Assembly (NCBI GenBank): GCA_036571765.1
Contig: BROE01000022.1
Coordinates: forward strand, 14,465,576 to 14,529,575
Direction: 5' to 3'
Source: Plecoglossus altivelis
Lineage: Eukaryota > Chordata > Actinopteri > Osmeriformes > Plecoglossidae
DNA length: 64,000 nt
Below, piece after piece: positions 46,456 through 59,400 of this stretch. The notes below the pieces were generated by a model. The model saw nothing but the letters and a program-made list of their open reading frames with translations. It did not search any database and was not told the DNA's origin. The translations under genes and the position numbers were made by a program. The stretch's first letter is position 1. Each line of letters opens with the position of its first letter.

Positions 46456-49400
46456 TCAGTCCATCCGGATCTTCTGATTGGTCATCCTGTAAATTATGCT
46501 GTCATAGCCGGGGTCCATGTTCCAGAGGTTGTAGGCAATGGCAATAACGGATAGAGCCAGGATGATCATCAGCCACAAAATTATGTTAAAGATGACTGCA
46601 TACTGAAAATTATACTTGTAAGCCAGATTATAGGGGCTACCTGGATTGCTCTGCAGGGGACACATATTGGAGAGAGAAAAATCAATTAATACATGAAGAC
46701 ATGGATGTATATGCTAAAAGCAAGTGTATGGTCCTATCCATTTCATAAAATGAGACTCACAATTTGTTTGGACTCCAGGATCGAACGTGACCTTCTGGTC
46801 AATGGTGCCTCAAAATTCTTCACCATGACAACCTGCACCACAGCATTGTTGCCATAGAGGCCATACAGGTCCTCACCAAACTACAGAAGTAACGAATCAG
46901 ACAGGAAGAGAGAATTGTCAGATACAATCTAATAAATAAATACAACTAAGTCACCTCCCCATAGGAAACGTTACAATTTTCATTCTATTATGACGAGAAA
47001 CAGACATGGAACAGAAGAGAATGCCCTGCTTCAGGTGAACATACTCCAGCCGTTATACCTTTTGCAGGACAGCGGTGAGGATGGCCGTGGCATCCTGGTA
47101 TTGGGAGGAGTCCTGTCCGTAGCGGCGTCCCAGCTCCTCCAGGCCAGAAAACTCCAGAGAGTAAAGGTCAGGGGAGTGATCTTTGGCCAGGTGGCGGTGC
47201 CTCTGAAGCTAGGGAACAGAGGGGACCAGTGGACTACATTTCTGAACACAGGCAGCATGTGGGGCTTTCCAAAAAATATGTCCTCACAGCACCGCTTGAG
47301 ACAACACACAATTTTAACACAAATGAATGAATAAGTAATTCAAACACTGTATCATCCATCCACATATATTCATACACACACACACACATACATATATATT
47401 ATATACATATATATATATATTATATATATATATATACATACATATATATATACATACATACATACATATTGTGTTATATACATACATATATATATACATA
47501 CATATATATATAATACATACATGATATGTTATTATACATACATATTATATTATACATACATATACACTAATACATACATATACATATACATATATATACA
47601 CGTTTACATAGATATAATTATATATAATATATAATATTAATATAGATATATATATATATTATATATATTATAATATAATACTATATTATATCACATATAT
47701 ATATATATATATATATTATATATACATACATACATTTATATTATACATATATATACCATTATATATACATATATACATATAACATGTATATAATACAGAT
47801 TGTATATGTTATATATACACATATACATACATACGTACATACATACATACACGTATATACACATATACATACATATAGAGATAGCTGTGAAAAAAGCTGT
47901 TGTAAGATCCCATTTCAAAGACAGAATGGGGGAGGAGAGTCTTACCAGAGCTGTGATGTCATGCAGCACCTGGACCTCTGACAAGAAAAGAAGATCAGCC
48001 TGAAAGGGAAAGAGAGCTAAGGTTCAGACAAGCTCAGGTGAAGAAACTTCACAATAACACTCCTAACTGTAGTTGGCAATGGTGTGTGTGTTAACCTCTG
48101 CATTGCGGCTGAGTGAGTTGAGGGGGAGGGAGGTAACTACGGAGCCGTCCTGAGATAAACGTGCTCTCATCTGCTGGAGGGTGACAGGAAGGTCCTCGAA
48201 CACGGCATTGGCCTTACCCAGCATGTACAACCTCTGCAGGGTAGGAGGAAGACACATCTGCTTGGTACTGTACAAAACCATTGTGATACATACATATATA
48301 TATACATATATATACATATATATACATATATACATATACATATATATATACATATATGTATATGTGTATATATACACATATACATACATACGTACATACA
48401 TACATACACGTATATACACATATACATACATATAGAGATAGCTGTGAAAAAAGCTGTTGTAAGATCCCATTTCAAAGACAGAATGGGGGAGGAGAGTCTT
48501 ACCAGAGCTGTGATGTCATGCAGCACCTGGACCTCTGACAAGAAAAGAAGATCAGCCTGAAAGGGAAAGAGAGCTAAGGTTCAGACAAGCTCAGGTGAAG
48601 AAACTTCACAATAACACTCCTAACTGTAGTTGGCAATGGTGTGTGTGTTAACCTCTGCATTGCGGCTGAGTGAGTTGAGGGGGAGGGAGGTAACTACGGA
48701 GCCGTCCTGAGATAAACGTGCTCTCATCTGCTGGAGGGTGACAGGAAGGTCCTCGAACACGGCATTGGCCTTACCCAGCATGTACAACCTCTGCAGGGTA
48801 GGAGGAAGACACATCTGCTTGGTACTGTACAAAACCATTGTGCGCCTTCACATGTAAAAAATCCACATTCAAGAAAAGAGATAACTCAGTCCACATTATA
48901 GAACCAAATCCAGGAACACAGTACCTCATCACTGGGGGCCAGCTGAAGTACAACAGGAGTGTCTTCAGAAAACAGAGAGTGGACCGTCTCAGCCACACTG
49001 TCTAGCGTAAAGGGTACAGGCTGGATGAAGATATTGGAAACAGAAGATGGACATTTATACAGTGACGAGTGAGTCTTTACTGGCAAGTTTTCAGTCCAAG
49101 GTTTTTGACTTTGAAGAGTCAGTGACATTACACAGTCCAAGACAATAAAGCAGAACATCGAAATAATCTGGCTAAATGAGTAGCATGGCAGTTCGAACAT
49201 GGCTCAGCTACCAGACACAGAAGAGTTACATACTAAATACAGATAAACACTCTACTATCAGGGTGTTTGAGAGCTTAACATACTTTTACTCTTTGAAAAC
49301 ATTCTCAATTAAATTTGTTTTAAAGACTCTAGAAAGCCCAAGGATAAAAAAGGCCCTGAACTTTACTGTCCAGGGCCTGCCACGCCATATTACTTCGAGA

Positions 49401-50660
49401 GACTGTCTATGGACATACATTCTCCAAGGGGTAAGAGGCCACACTCTGGGGCAAGTTTAGGCTGTCGACTCCACGTACAACCACCAGCACGTTAGCCCTG
49501 GGACGTTGGAACAATGGACCAGCCCGCAGACCTGGCCAGGAAAGATCCTACACACACATAGATGAAGGAATATTTGAGGGACAGCGACAGTGTTCATTAA
49601 ACCAATTTCAGCCATTTTAATTTCTATTATCCAAACCTCCTGAATGGAAAAGCCCATGGTGAGAGCGACCAGGTCTGGGATCTTCTCTCCTGATATCAAC
49701 CAATCTCCCTTTTGAAAAGACACATACTCTGGGGCCTGCAGCACCGTCAGTCTGTCTCCGCTGACGCCTATGTAAACAAAAAGACAACAACATAAAACAT
49801 CTACAGGTCAATTCCACACGGGAAGTAAAGACAACAATGAGGAACAGCATGACTATGGATATAGTCCAAGATGCCTGAAGGTTTTAATCTAGTTTGTTGG
49901 GCCTTACTCACCTTCACACCGTTTCTGACAAAGCTTATATTTTGTCGGTTTGGAAAGACTGGGTTGACTGAGACCAGGGTAGATGGCATATTTCGACTGC
50001 TTAGTGTGACTAGGTAGTTAATTTGACGAGGTACTAGACTAAGAAACCAGATTTCTTTCACTGAAAATGTCAAGTAAACTGAGAACTCATAATGAACGAT
50101 CCGGTGCCTCTAGAAGAGGAATTGAGGTGAGGAAGTAACGTTGTCACATGATGAGCCACTCTGTAATGCAATTTTAACTATTACATTTTACAATCAACAA
50201 GAAAGGCCTGGCGATCTTGACGTAAAAGTTAATCTAGTTGTGGAAGGCAATCAATAATGTGCGAAAACACCATTCATTACGTCTTGTCCACTTCTCGTTT
50301 AGCTGGCTACTGTGGTTACAGTAGCTAGCAACGACAAACCCTTCATGAAAAAAATAGGCAAAATATACAAATACATTGCTTGCCGCTTAAGTTATTATTT
50401 ACTGATGTTCTTTTTTATACGTCGAATTGCATTTAATTTTGGTCGTTGGTAGCGGCTGGCCTAATCTATGGCTCCTATCAAGTAAAGCACATTCATTTGG
50501 AAAGTGGAGACTAGCTTTAATTTCGGACAAATTATGACTACTACTAGCAAAATCTCTAACACACATAAGTATATCTTGACTTACCTGACGTTACGGCTGA
50601 GAAGAACACAAACACTAGGGCAAAAAGAGAGTCCATCCTTCGGCGATTTTCCAGTGACAT
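46456..50660 (-). CDS. atp6ap2: Prorenin receptor / V-ATPase accessory protein 2
   Basis: Single-pass membrane protein needed for V-ATPase assembly, also the (pro)renin receptor and a Wnt co-factor. Exons in transcript order: 50660-50585, 49767-49637, 49547-49419, 49020-48925, 48790-48653, 48556-48503, 48233-48096, 47999-47946, 47208-47059, 46880-46761, 46650-46456. Exons 7 and 8 (48233-48096, 47999-47946) look like exact copies of exons 5 and 6. Using one pair gives 362 residues (human 350); using both adds 64 residues in frame, 426. Signal peptide DSLFALVFVFFSAVTSG. Family marks: DLSWPGL, ETVHSLFSEDTPVVLQLAPS, LPLNSLSRNAE, a furin-type RRSR in exon 46880-46761, then a transmembrane segment (FNIILWLMIILALSVIAIAY) and the invariant tail NMDPGYDSIIYRMTNQKIRM. 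ATG at 50660 is the first in frame; a second at 50636 has a stronger Kozak context and sits directly before the signal peptide. Confidence 0.95.
47360..47880. repeat. (TATACA)n microsatellite, left block
   Basis: About 0.5 kb of TA/CA-rich simple sequence with mixed ATACAT and TATATA units in an atp6ap2 intron. It borders one copy of the duplicated exon block. Short tyrosine/isoleucine-rich open frames here are by-products. Confidence 0.9.
47811..48285 (-). repeat. Duplicated 475-bp block, copy 1 (two atp6ap2 exons)
   Basis: By eye identical to 48368-48842 (offset 557). It contains exons 48233-48096 and 47999-47946 with full splice sites and about 100 bp of shared TA/CA-rich sequence at its left end. 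Confidence 0.95.
48286..48367. repeat. (TATACA)n microsatellite, right block
   Basis: 82 bp of ATACATATATA repeats separating the two copies of the duplicated exon block. Confidence 0.9.
48368..48842 (-). repeat. Duplicated 475-bp block, copy 2 (two atp6ap2 exons)
   Basis: Contains exons 48790-48653 and 48556-48503. Beyond 48842 the sequence continues into unique intron that leads to exon 49020-48925, so this copy is joined to the 5' part of the gene. Confidence 0.95.
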
Positions 50661-51320
50661 CTTTCTCCTTGCTAGAGCTTGTGATCGATCAGCTGACTCG
50701 GTGGATGTCAAGGGGCATTACGGCAATGCATTATGGGTATAAACAAAACTGGAAAATAAAATGTTGTACAAAAAACACATTGTGATTGACTACACTGAAT
50801 TGTAATAAGTAGAAAGTAATAAGTAAAAACTAAGTGAAGTTTTAAAAAAGACAAATTAAGAACATGTTATTTTAAGAGATGTGGCCTTCTATCAGGCCTG
50901 CTGAACGTTAGATATCCATAAGAGGACGATATAGCATCATAAATCAACAATCAGTAAGCTCCATTGAGGCAGTACCTTTTGAAGAGATGTGGTGTTTTCA
51001 AATACATCCTTAATGGTATTATATCAATCATATCGCTGCGCAATTGAGACCAGCCAGTAATTCTTTTTCAAACATATCTTTGAGGGTAGGTGGGGAGCTA
51101 TCGTTAAGAGGCAAACCTGCCTCAAGCCTAATTCCTACCTTTGTAGTTATCAGGTCTACTAAAATTGGCTGGTTGTTTTTTGCTCAGTGGGAAGAATGCT
51201 GGTCTGCTGCGGATGGGGTGACCAGGCACATGACCAGAAGAAACTGTCCTTGTGTAATTGGACTGTGCACAACTCAATTATAACAGGTAAACAATGGAAA
51301 AATGTTATGAGAATTTTTCT
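50661..51320. other. 5' flank of atp6ap2
   Basis: Should hold the atp6ap2 promoter and 5' UTR on the minus strand. GATCGATCAGCTGACTCGG at 50683-50702 contains two overlapping palindromic words, including CAGCTG (E-box type), close upstream of the ATG; any role is a guess. Nothing else recognised. Confidence 0.4.
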
Positions 51321-51360
51321 GACTGAAGTAGACTGAAGTAGACTGAAGTAGACTGAAGTA
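51321..51360. repeat. Four exact copies of GACTGAAGTA
   Basis: Head-to-tail 10-bp repeat directly outside the left inverted repeat of the Tc1-like element; ACTGAAG also occurs inverted at the element's right end (CTTCAGT near 52538). Confidence 0.95.
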
Positions 51361-52545
51361 GTTTGAGTCTTTGGTTCTTTTATTTGTGATTATTTTGGCT
51401 CGCATTTACCAGAAACCCACCAATTCACTGTCTCAACTAATTAGATTATGGTGACATGCCCATCAACAAATCAACTCAAAACACCTTAAAAGGTTTGTTG
51501 AGCCTTGAAAATAGTCTCTCAGTTTGGTTCACTAGGCTGCACAATCATGGGGAAGACTGCGGATCTGACAGTTGTCCAGAAGCAAATGATTGACACCCTT
51601 CACAAGGAGGGTAAGCCGCAAAATTAATTGCCAAAGAAGCTGGCTGTTGCCCGAGTGCTGTTTCCAAGCATGCTAACCTGTGTCAAGGAACGTGGCTACA
51701 GTTATTCCTCTTGTTAAGCCACTCCTGAACCACAGACAACATCAGAGGTGTCTTACCTGGGCTAAGGAGATGAAGAACTGGGCTGTTGTCCAACGGTCCA
51801 AAGTCCTCTTTTCAGATGAAGGCAAGTTTCTTAGTTCATTTGGAAACCAAGGTCCCAGTCTGGAGGAAGGTAGAGAAGCTGACAGCCGAAGTTGCTTGAA
51901 GTTGTGATAATCTTCCACAGTCTGTGATGATTTGGAATGCAATGTCACCTGCTGGTGTTGGCTCATTGTGTTCTTTGAAAACCAAAGTCACTGCACCCAT
52001 TTGCTGAGATATTTTGGAGCACCTCATGCTTTCTTCTGCTGACCAGCTTTTTGAAGATTCTGATTTCATTTTCCAGCAGGAATTGGCACCTGCCCACACC
52101 CCCAAAAGCACCAAAAGTTGGTTAAATAACCATGGCGTTGGTGCACAAGACTGGCCAGGAAACTTACCAGACCTGAACCCCATAGAGAATCTATGGGTAT
52201 TGTCAAGAAGACAATGAGGAAACAAAGATACCAAATAATGCAGATGAGCTGAAGGCCACTGTCAAAGAAACTTGGGCTTCCATACCACCTCTGCAGTGCA
52301 ACACATTTATTATCTTCATGCCACACCAAATTGAAGCAGTAATTACATTAAAAGGAGACCCTGCCACGTATTGAGTACATGCACAGTAATTTAACAATTT
52401 CGAGAAGGCCAACGATTAAAAATGCTTTATTTCATTGGTCTTATGAAGTATTCTAATTTGTTGATAGTTAACCGGTGGGTTTCTCTTAAATGTAAGCCCA
52501 AATCATCACAATTAAAAGAGCCAAAGACTTAAAATGCTTCAGTAT
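51361..52545 (+). mobile_element. Tc1-like transposon, decayed
   Basis: Imperfect inverted repeats of about 65 bp: left TGAGTCTTTGGTTCTTTTAT, with the right end, reversed, reading TTAAGTCTTTGGCTCTTTTA. Plus-strand transposase starts MGKTADLTVVQKQMIDTLHK at 51549 and shows many frameshifts. The DDE region is recognisable at 52010-52200 (DSDFIFQQELAPAHTPKSTK, WPGNLPDLNPIENLW), with Glu where the second catalytic Asp is expected. It lies between atp6ap2 and bcor. Inactive. Confidence 0.85.
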
Positions 52546-52885
52546 GTGCACTGAATTTATTTAATACATGAGATGCACCTGTTATACCAAATACCAGAAG
52601 CTGAGAAAATGGTGATAGATGTCTGTGACCAATCATTGCATGTTAAAAATAAACAACCACTTATGAGCTATGACTTTGCCTGTAACTGTCCAGGGTCACA
52701 TCAAATGGACATGGGTGCTGTACGTAGGGAAAGTTCTGGTTTATATTTAAGGTTTCCTTCAAAACGTATAGAAAAAAAATCTGATTAAAGCCAACAGCAC
52801 TTAAACGCCTTGATGCAATACAATTAAGAGTTTAGTGTTCCAAAGAAGAATTTTCAGAGTACAGACACAGACAGCAGTATTAATT

Positions 52886-53491
52886 TAGCAGTTTTTATTT
52901 ATTTATTGAAAAGTAACTTTTGTAAAATATAAATACAAACAGATTTCATTACAAAGTGAGAACAAAAAAAGACAGCCCAAAATTGATTTCACTGTCACCC
53001 TGTTATGTACAGGCAGTATGCAAGTTGTGTTTCATTCATATTGTAATATTAAACAATTTCTTCATTAAATTAGAGGCTAAATTAAAAGCTGCATTTAAAC
53101 ACAGGTACAAAATAGCACCTGAGGGTGAAATCAAGCATAAAGTTTAGGTTAAAAAACAACAAAGAAAATATATGTTTCACAAACACATGGGAGTGTGGCA
53201 CACACACAATTGTGAACAAAAATATGATGCAAAAGAGAATGTTTCTTGTTAGATCTCTATATTCGTACTTATATTAATACACATTTATAAAAAAATAAGA
53301 CCATCTTTAAGTTATAAGAAAATTCTCACAGAATCCATTCTCTTCGCCCACCCGCCAGCCAGCAAAGATGACCGGTCCAACTTGGGGGAGGGCTATTTAA
53401 CCAGTCAACCACAGTTCAGAGTTGAGTTTTAGGTACTTGGCTTCAGGTCATTAATCAGCCTATCATGTACCATGCATGTCAAGGTAAAGGG
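52886..53491 (-). other. bcor: bcor 3' UTR and polyadenylation signal
   Basis: On the minus strand overlapping AATAAA signals (TTTATTTATTTATT at 52895-52908) lie about 590 bp after the stop at 53492, giving a short 3' UTR. Position inferred from the signal only. Confidence 0.55.
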
Positions 53492-56400
53492 TCACAATCC
53501 CTGTTTAGCCTTAGCATTAGCATCAGCCTTAGCCATTACAACGGCCATAGCCTTAGCTTTAGCCTTGGCATCAGCATTAGCCATGGCCCTTGCCATGGTC
53601 TTTGCATTTGCATTAGGGTCCATCTTTGCCATAACATTAGTCTTAGCCATAGACTTCATATTGGCATTGGTGTTAGCATTAACCATAACCATTGCCTTAG
53701 CATTAGCAATTGCCTTAGAGTTACCTGCTGCCTTAGAGTTAACCATAGTAACAGTATTCTCAACAGCCTCCCTAGGCTCATCCCAATGGTCATCCAGACA
53801 CTCCAGGCTGGAACCAAGCATGGTAGCCAGCTCAGAGCTCCCCTCCACAAGGTCCAGCAGCTCCTTGCTGTCTGGTTGGAAGGCGTCCAGCTCATCAGGG
53901 CAGGAGAAGAGCTGAGACAAGGAGGCCTGGCGATAGAACTCCGCCTCGGCCACAGTTACCACCTCCAGATGGGGGAAGGTGGAACGGAAAGATCGAGCAG
54001 ATATCCTTAGCCTCTGCAGCACATCTGAGAGAAGAAGCCAGTTTCTGGGTCTGAGCAGGAAGAGAAGCAGTTAGATAGTTGTGTGTGTGTTGGGGTGTAG
54101 TTATTGTGTGTTAGCAGGGAATGGTCGTACCCCTGGGAGAGTGAAACCTGGATGTTGTAACATGGAAGGAGAGGGCGGTCGGAGAACTCAAATTGAAACA
54201 CCTCCCTCGAGTCTTCCTTCTCTGGTTCCGGGGGCTCAGCTAGGATGTCAAACACCCCCCCGTCATCAGTAGACTCTGAAATCCACACACGGGCATGCAC
54301 ACACACCAACTGTTAAATGGCACAAATACAAAATGTTGCTTGATAAAATGGAATGCAAAGGACATAAAACACATAGGGTTAGACCTAAAACATTGCTACA
54401 TTCAACTCACCACACACTGCACTGCCATAGAATTCCCAGAATACCCCCGGGTCGCCATCTGTACGTCCCTGCAGGTCAGCAAAGTACTCTACCGAGGACA
54501 GCCACAGAAATGAAGCATAGTGTCAACAGAAATGCGAGACCAAATGTGGAAAGGACAGAGAGGAGGGAAAGAGAAATGAAGGTTTAGCTGCTACATCACA
54601 GGGGTGGCACACACACAGAGCCGGGCTGACTGCCAGTTAAGAGGCGTGGGGCAACTGGCATGTGTTCAGAGGGATTAACAACTTCAAGATGAGTGGGACC
54701 AGGTGGGGGGGAGGAGTCAAATTCTGTTGTATTGGGAGTTATATGTTGGTCGGTCTTGCTCACCATTTCTCTCATTGATTCTCTCTCCCCTGTGCACCTC
54801 TTTTCTTGACATGGCTGCTTCACGCTCAACATATCACACTTTATCAAACCTTTTTACTTTTTTCAAAATTGCTGACCACATAATTATTTCTTGGCTTTAG
54901 TTTCTGCCTTCCTATCCCCTTTTCTTTCCTCCCCCCTCATCCCCCTCTTCACTAGTGGGCTTGCTGTGCTGACTGTCCTGGACATAGTTGGCTTTTACTT
55001 GTTAGACCCTAATATATACCACTGGATAATGTTTGTGCATCTTGTCTCCTTTACATGAAAACAAGACAAGTTAGCGCGCGCGCGCGCACACACACACACA
55101 GGTCAGTCCTCTCATTATCGCACATACACTAAGCAAACGCATTTTATGTTGCTAGGGAACTTGATAGATCAGTGAAGAGTATTTGTGTGTGTCTGCAAAA
55201 GTGTCTGTGAATGTGTATATCATTGTGGGTTGATGACTTAAGTGGCATTTTTAATCCAAATTACTCCAGTTTAGACAAGGTTACATTAAGGTATATCAGT
55301 AAGATGAAGGTACATTGGGGTATAACAGGAACATTACTAAGGTATAGAAGTTAAATGTATATTTGGATGTAGCTACCGGTGAGGAAGCGTTCCATGCTGT
55401 GACTATGGGTCATCTTCAGTAGGCCGCGGCCAGAGTAGGTGGCCAGGGTCGGATCAGCACCATAGGACAGCAGCACACGTACCACATCCAAGTGGTTGTT
55501 CTCTACTGCATCATGAAGGGGCCTGGGGGAAATCACACATGGAGGCAGGGGTGAGAATATGTATGTGGGAGGGAGAAAGACTAAATATGTGTCTGTGTGA
55601 GTGTTTAAAAAGTGGATGCTTGTACCTAGTGCCGTCCTGCGCACTGCAGTTGATGTCGGCACCATGCTCCAGCAGGTGTGTCACTATATTGATCCAGCCA
55701 CGTGCACAGGCCTCATGGAGAGCACAGTAGCCAGCGTAGTCACGGTGGTTCACCTCACACACACGGTTCTCCAGGCAGTACAGCACCACTTCCTGGGGGA
55801 AGGGAGCTTGGGGGTAAGTGTATACAAAAGGAAGGTACCACACAAACCCACCCACGCGCGCGCGTGCGTGCGCAAACACATCCCGTTCTCACGTACGCAC
55901 ACGCGCAAACATCCCGTTGACACAGACACCGACACATCCTTTTCCCTCGACAAAGTAACACACAAACACACCTCCAGAAACAGTAACACTCCAACAGACA
56001 CACATAATTCCCGCCTAACTCAGTGCCCTGTAGAAGAGTGCGGATGGACTGGAGAAGACTGAGTGGGTTTCCATTAACAGCTATTTTTACACAACTAGCA
56101 TGACTTGTGACTATTAGAGCTTTGTTAACAGTCTAGGATAGCTAAAGCTAAACACCAGTACCAGTGGCTTGCTGGTTTTTCTTACAAGAATGGGAGTTGT
56201 AACAACTTCTATAGTGTAGACAGCTGGACACAAAGCAAATGTCCATGTGTCCTATTACTTAACAAACACGTCAACCTTTGCCCCTTTCACAGCATAATTC
56301 GGATCACTCCAGGTCAGCACCAGAGGACAGACCCTGGTTTCTGTTGCAGGGGGAGACCTGTCATCCAGAAGCAGCACCATGGAAAGTAACCCGCCAACAA

Positions 56401-59400
56401 ACCTGGTGATCAAGTGAGCAAGTCAACGGTTGGGGGACCGCAAGAAAGAAAAAACCTATCAAGACTGCCGGGACTACCCACCAGACAGCACTGCCACCTG
56501 CACTAATGCAAAAGCCAATAACACTTGGTTGATCCCTTGCCTGTGAGGTTCCAACAGCCTTGGTCCGGAGGGGAGACAACCTTAAACCCTCTGCACAAGA
56601 GCGCTATACCTGTGCCCTAACATTAAATAAATGCACCTCAGGGCTTCTTAGACTTGAATGTCAGCCTGTGGTCTCCAGCCATAGCACACACAACTTATTA
56701 GCACCAAGCAATTGGCTGCCGACCTTCAACTCGACACAAGAGCTGCCATGCCATAAACTCTGGGTTTATTCATTTGAAATTGTATTAGAAAAAAATCTTT
56801 TGTTTCTGACCATCTTTCCTGTTACTAGCTAACCATCTAAATTAGTTAGCAAAGTGATTAAACTGATGTGTTGAAAGATCAGTGTGCACTTGACTGCTGT
56901 TCCAGCAAGCAGACAATCCTCACCATGTAATGACGAATGAGGGCTACATATTGAACATTTACATTTCTGAAGAAAAGTCAAACAAATGACAGTAGACATG
57001 TCTGCACATTAGATTTAAAAAATGTTTGTATTGTTCTTACATACACATTGCTTTAGTTGTGTTGCTTTAAATAAGCACATAGCCCAACCTTAACATATGT
57101 CTACTTCAGGTTGCTCAATTGTACCTGCACTAGGTAAACTTGAACTATGGTTCCAGCTTTCATGTAAATCTTCCAATTCCAATGTTTGTGCACACAAAAA
57201 GTTCATAGTGCTACAAATGTTATACATTGTTTTTTAAATGTGAAACTTTTCCAGCAGTACTGCAATAATACTGATTACCCTGATCGCCATGGTCACTATA
57301 ATCATGATATGAATTTTACATACCTTTTCATCTCTATGATTTATCATGTATACATTTCTCAGTGGAAAGAGAGGAGGGAGGTTAGGAGAAAACTAGTGTG
57401 AATACCTTGCTAGCGCTTTGCCTCCCTATTAGAGTTGGATTCAAGAGCTCCTTGCCGCAGCTCCCCTTGGGGACCACACTCCCTGTATACGCGCATGTGG
57501 CTGTAGAAGGTGCAACAATAAACCTCCTGAGCCAAGTTTAATTTCACCGGGAGAGCTGGGGACACACATACACACACACACACACTCCGCAGTAAAATAA
57601 GATGCTTGCTTGCCCTCTCTAATCTAGTTTCCCTCACTAGAATGCTTCCCTACAGTCGGCTGCAATCAATGCTTGACCCAAGACGTTTAACCCATGCTGC
57701 CCTACAATCAGTAACATGCACTTAAAGACTGATGGCAGGTGTATTTTGGTCTGCCATGTCTGCAAGTGTGACAGTTTAATAAGGCATTGAATAGAACAAT
57801 AAAACTAAACCGTAATTGGGATGTTGGCTTGTGTGTGTGTTTGTCGCTGGGGTGCTAAACATGCTAATTTGACAGTGATCATGCAGACAACTTTACGAAG
57901 ATGTAATAAAGATTTTAAATAATTATCATTATAAAACATTTTCCCTGACACATTACATATAAACAAATATGAAAGTTAACATTACATGAACAATGCTAAC
58001 AGTCCCACATTATTCACTGTTTTACATAGTATTGGTAGTTACAACAGTATTAGTTTGAGCTGTTAGAGTGAGAATAGTGATCTGAGACAATTACATCATC
58101 AGAAGCACACCTCCATACAAAAATTGACGTTTGTAATGTGTCAAGAAGGGAGCATGTGGATGTTAGTAAGCGCAGTTACTTAGACAATGTGTGTGTGTTT
58201 TAGTAAGTAAAGTTGTGTGGGTGCAAATGTGAGAGGTGTGTGTGTGTGTGTGTGTTGGCGCATGCATGCCCCTGTGTGTGTGTATGTCTCTAGCTCTCTT
58301 ATCTGCGTGTGAGATAAGCCCCCAGCTGGTGGCAGACAAGCTGTGTGAGACAGTGAGTTGGTGTGTGCCTGTCAATCTGTGGGATTGGTTTGGTTTGTGT
58401 GTCAGTGCACATCTACAGATCTATGTTCGCCTGCCTGTGTGAGTATGGGTATGTATGAGTGTGTGTATGCATGTGCAATTCGTCCTGTGAAAAACCCTTA
58501 AGCTTATCGCAAACAGACAGTGAGACGTGGTTCCTGCAACAGGCAACAAAAAACAGAGCGAGAGAGAGAGAAAGAGAGAGATTACAGCAAGATAGAGCGC
58601 TATAGATATAGAGTCATAGAAAAAACCACTATGCAAACATCTCAAGCCTTATTTTTTCTGGCTCAAAGAAGGGAAATTGAGGGGGGGGGGCGGCAGGCAA
58701 AAAAGGGGGAAGAAGAAAAAATGATGCTGTGACAGAGAGACTCATAAATCAGAGAGACAGGCATAGCTGACTTAACTCTGCTGCTGTGCTGCCCCTGCGT
58801 TTATGTGGTGGTGTGTGCATGTGTGCGTGTGGGCCGGAGAGAAAAACAGCCAGCACAACCACTAACCACAGTCACCATGACACATTAGAGGCCCATTAAA
58901 ATACGATTATACTCCCAGTGCTTACCTCTCAGTCGCAAAAACAAACATGCATGCACGGGCCTTGCGCACATTTGCAAACAGGCTCTCTGCTCCATTGTGC
59001 CGCTGTGCCACATAAACATGCACACACACACAGATAGCCCCTTCACCAGCATCTCATCATTAAAGACACGCTCCAGATTCAACGCAATTAGTAAGTGAGC
59101 TGAAAGACACCAATCAATCAACCCAACCGAGACACCGCCAGAGAAAGCTCTATTATACCACAAATACAACACAGAGATGGAAACACTCAAATACATCCAG
59201 TGAACAAAGCACCTTATAAAAACCAGCAAGGGCAGATACTAAATGAGCGAGAGGGACGGAATATCAAAACACACACACACACATAGATAGTTGAGGGTCA
59301 AAGGCAGAAGCATATTGTAGTTTAAGTCATTTGGAGAGGAGAGTGTGAGAAAGCAAGAAATCTTGGATTTATGCCTGCCTGGCTGGCAAGAGTATGTGTA

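Noticed and set aside
47314..48470. Tyr/Ile/Met-rich small frames on both strands
   Set aside because: Translations of TATACA microsatellite; none has a start context or relation to the atp6ap2 exons.
51321..51360. Four regular repeats resembling a CRISPR-like array
   Set aside because: Direct head-to-tail 10-bp repeats with no spacers, in a vertebrate genome, at a transposon end.
53465..54010. Plus-strand open frames of 147-181 codons rich in Ala-Leu or Ser-Ile over the hexanucleotide repeat
   Set aside because: They are antisense to the last bcor exon. The minus strand holds the conserved PUFD domain in phase with upstream exons, and the repeat keeps several frames open by composition alone.
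55601..56062. 153-codon plus-strand frame
   Set aside because: Antisense to the bcor ankyrin exon at 55626-55792 and a CA-rich intron.
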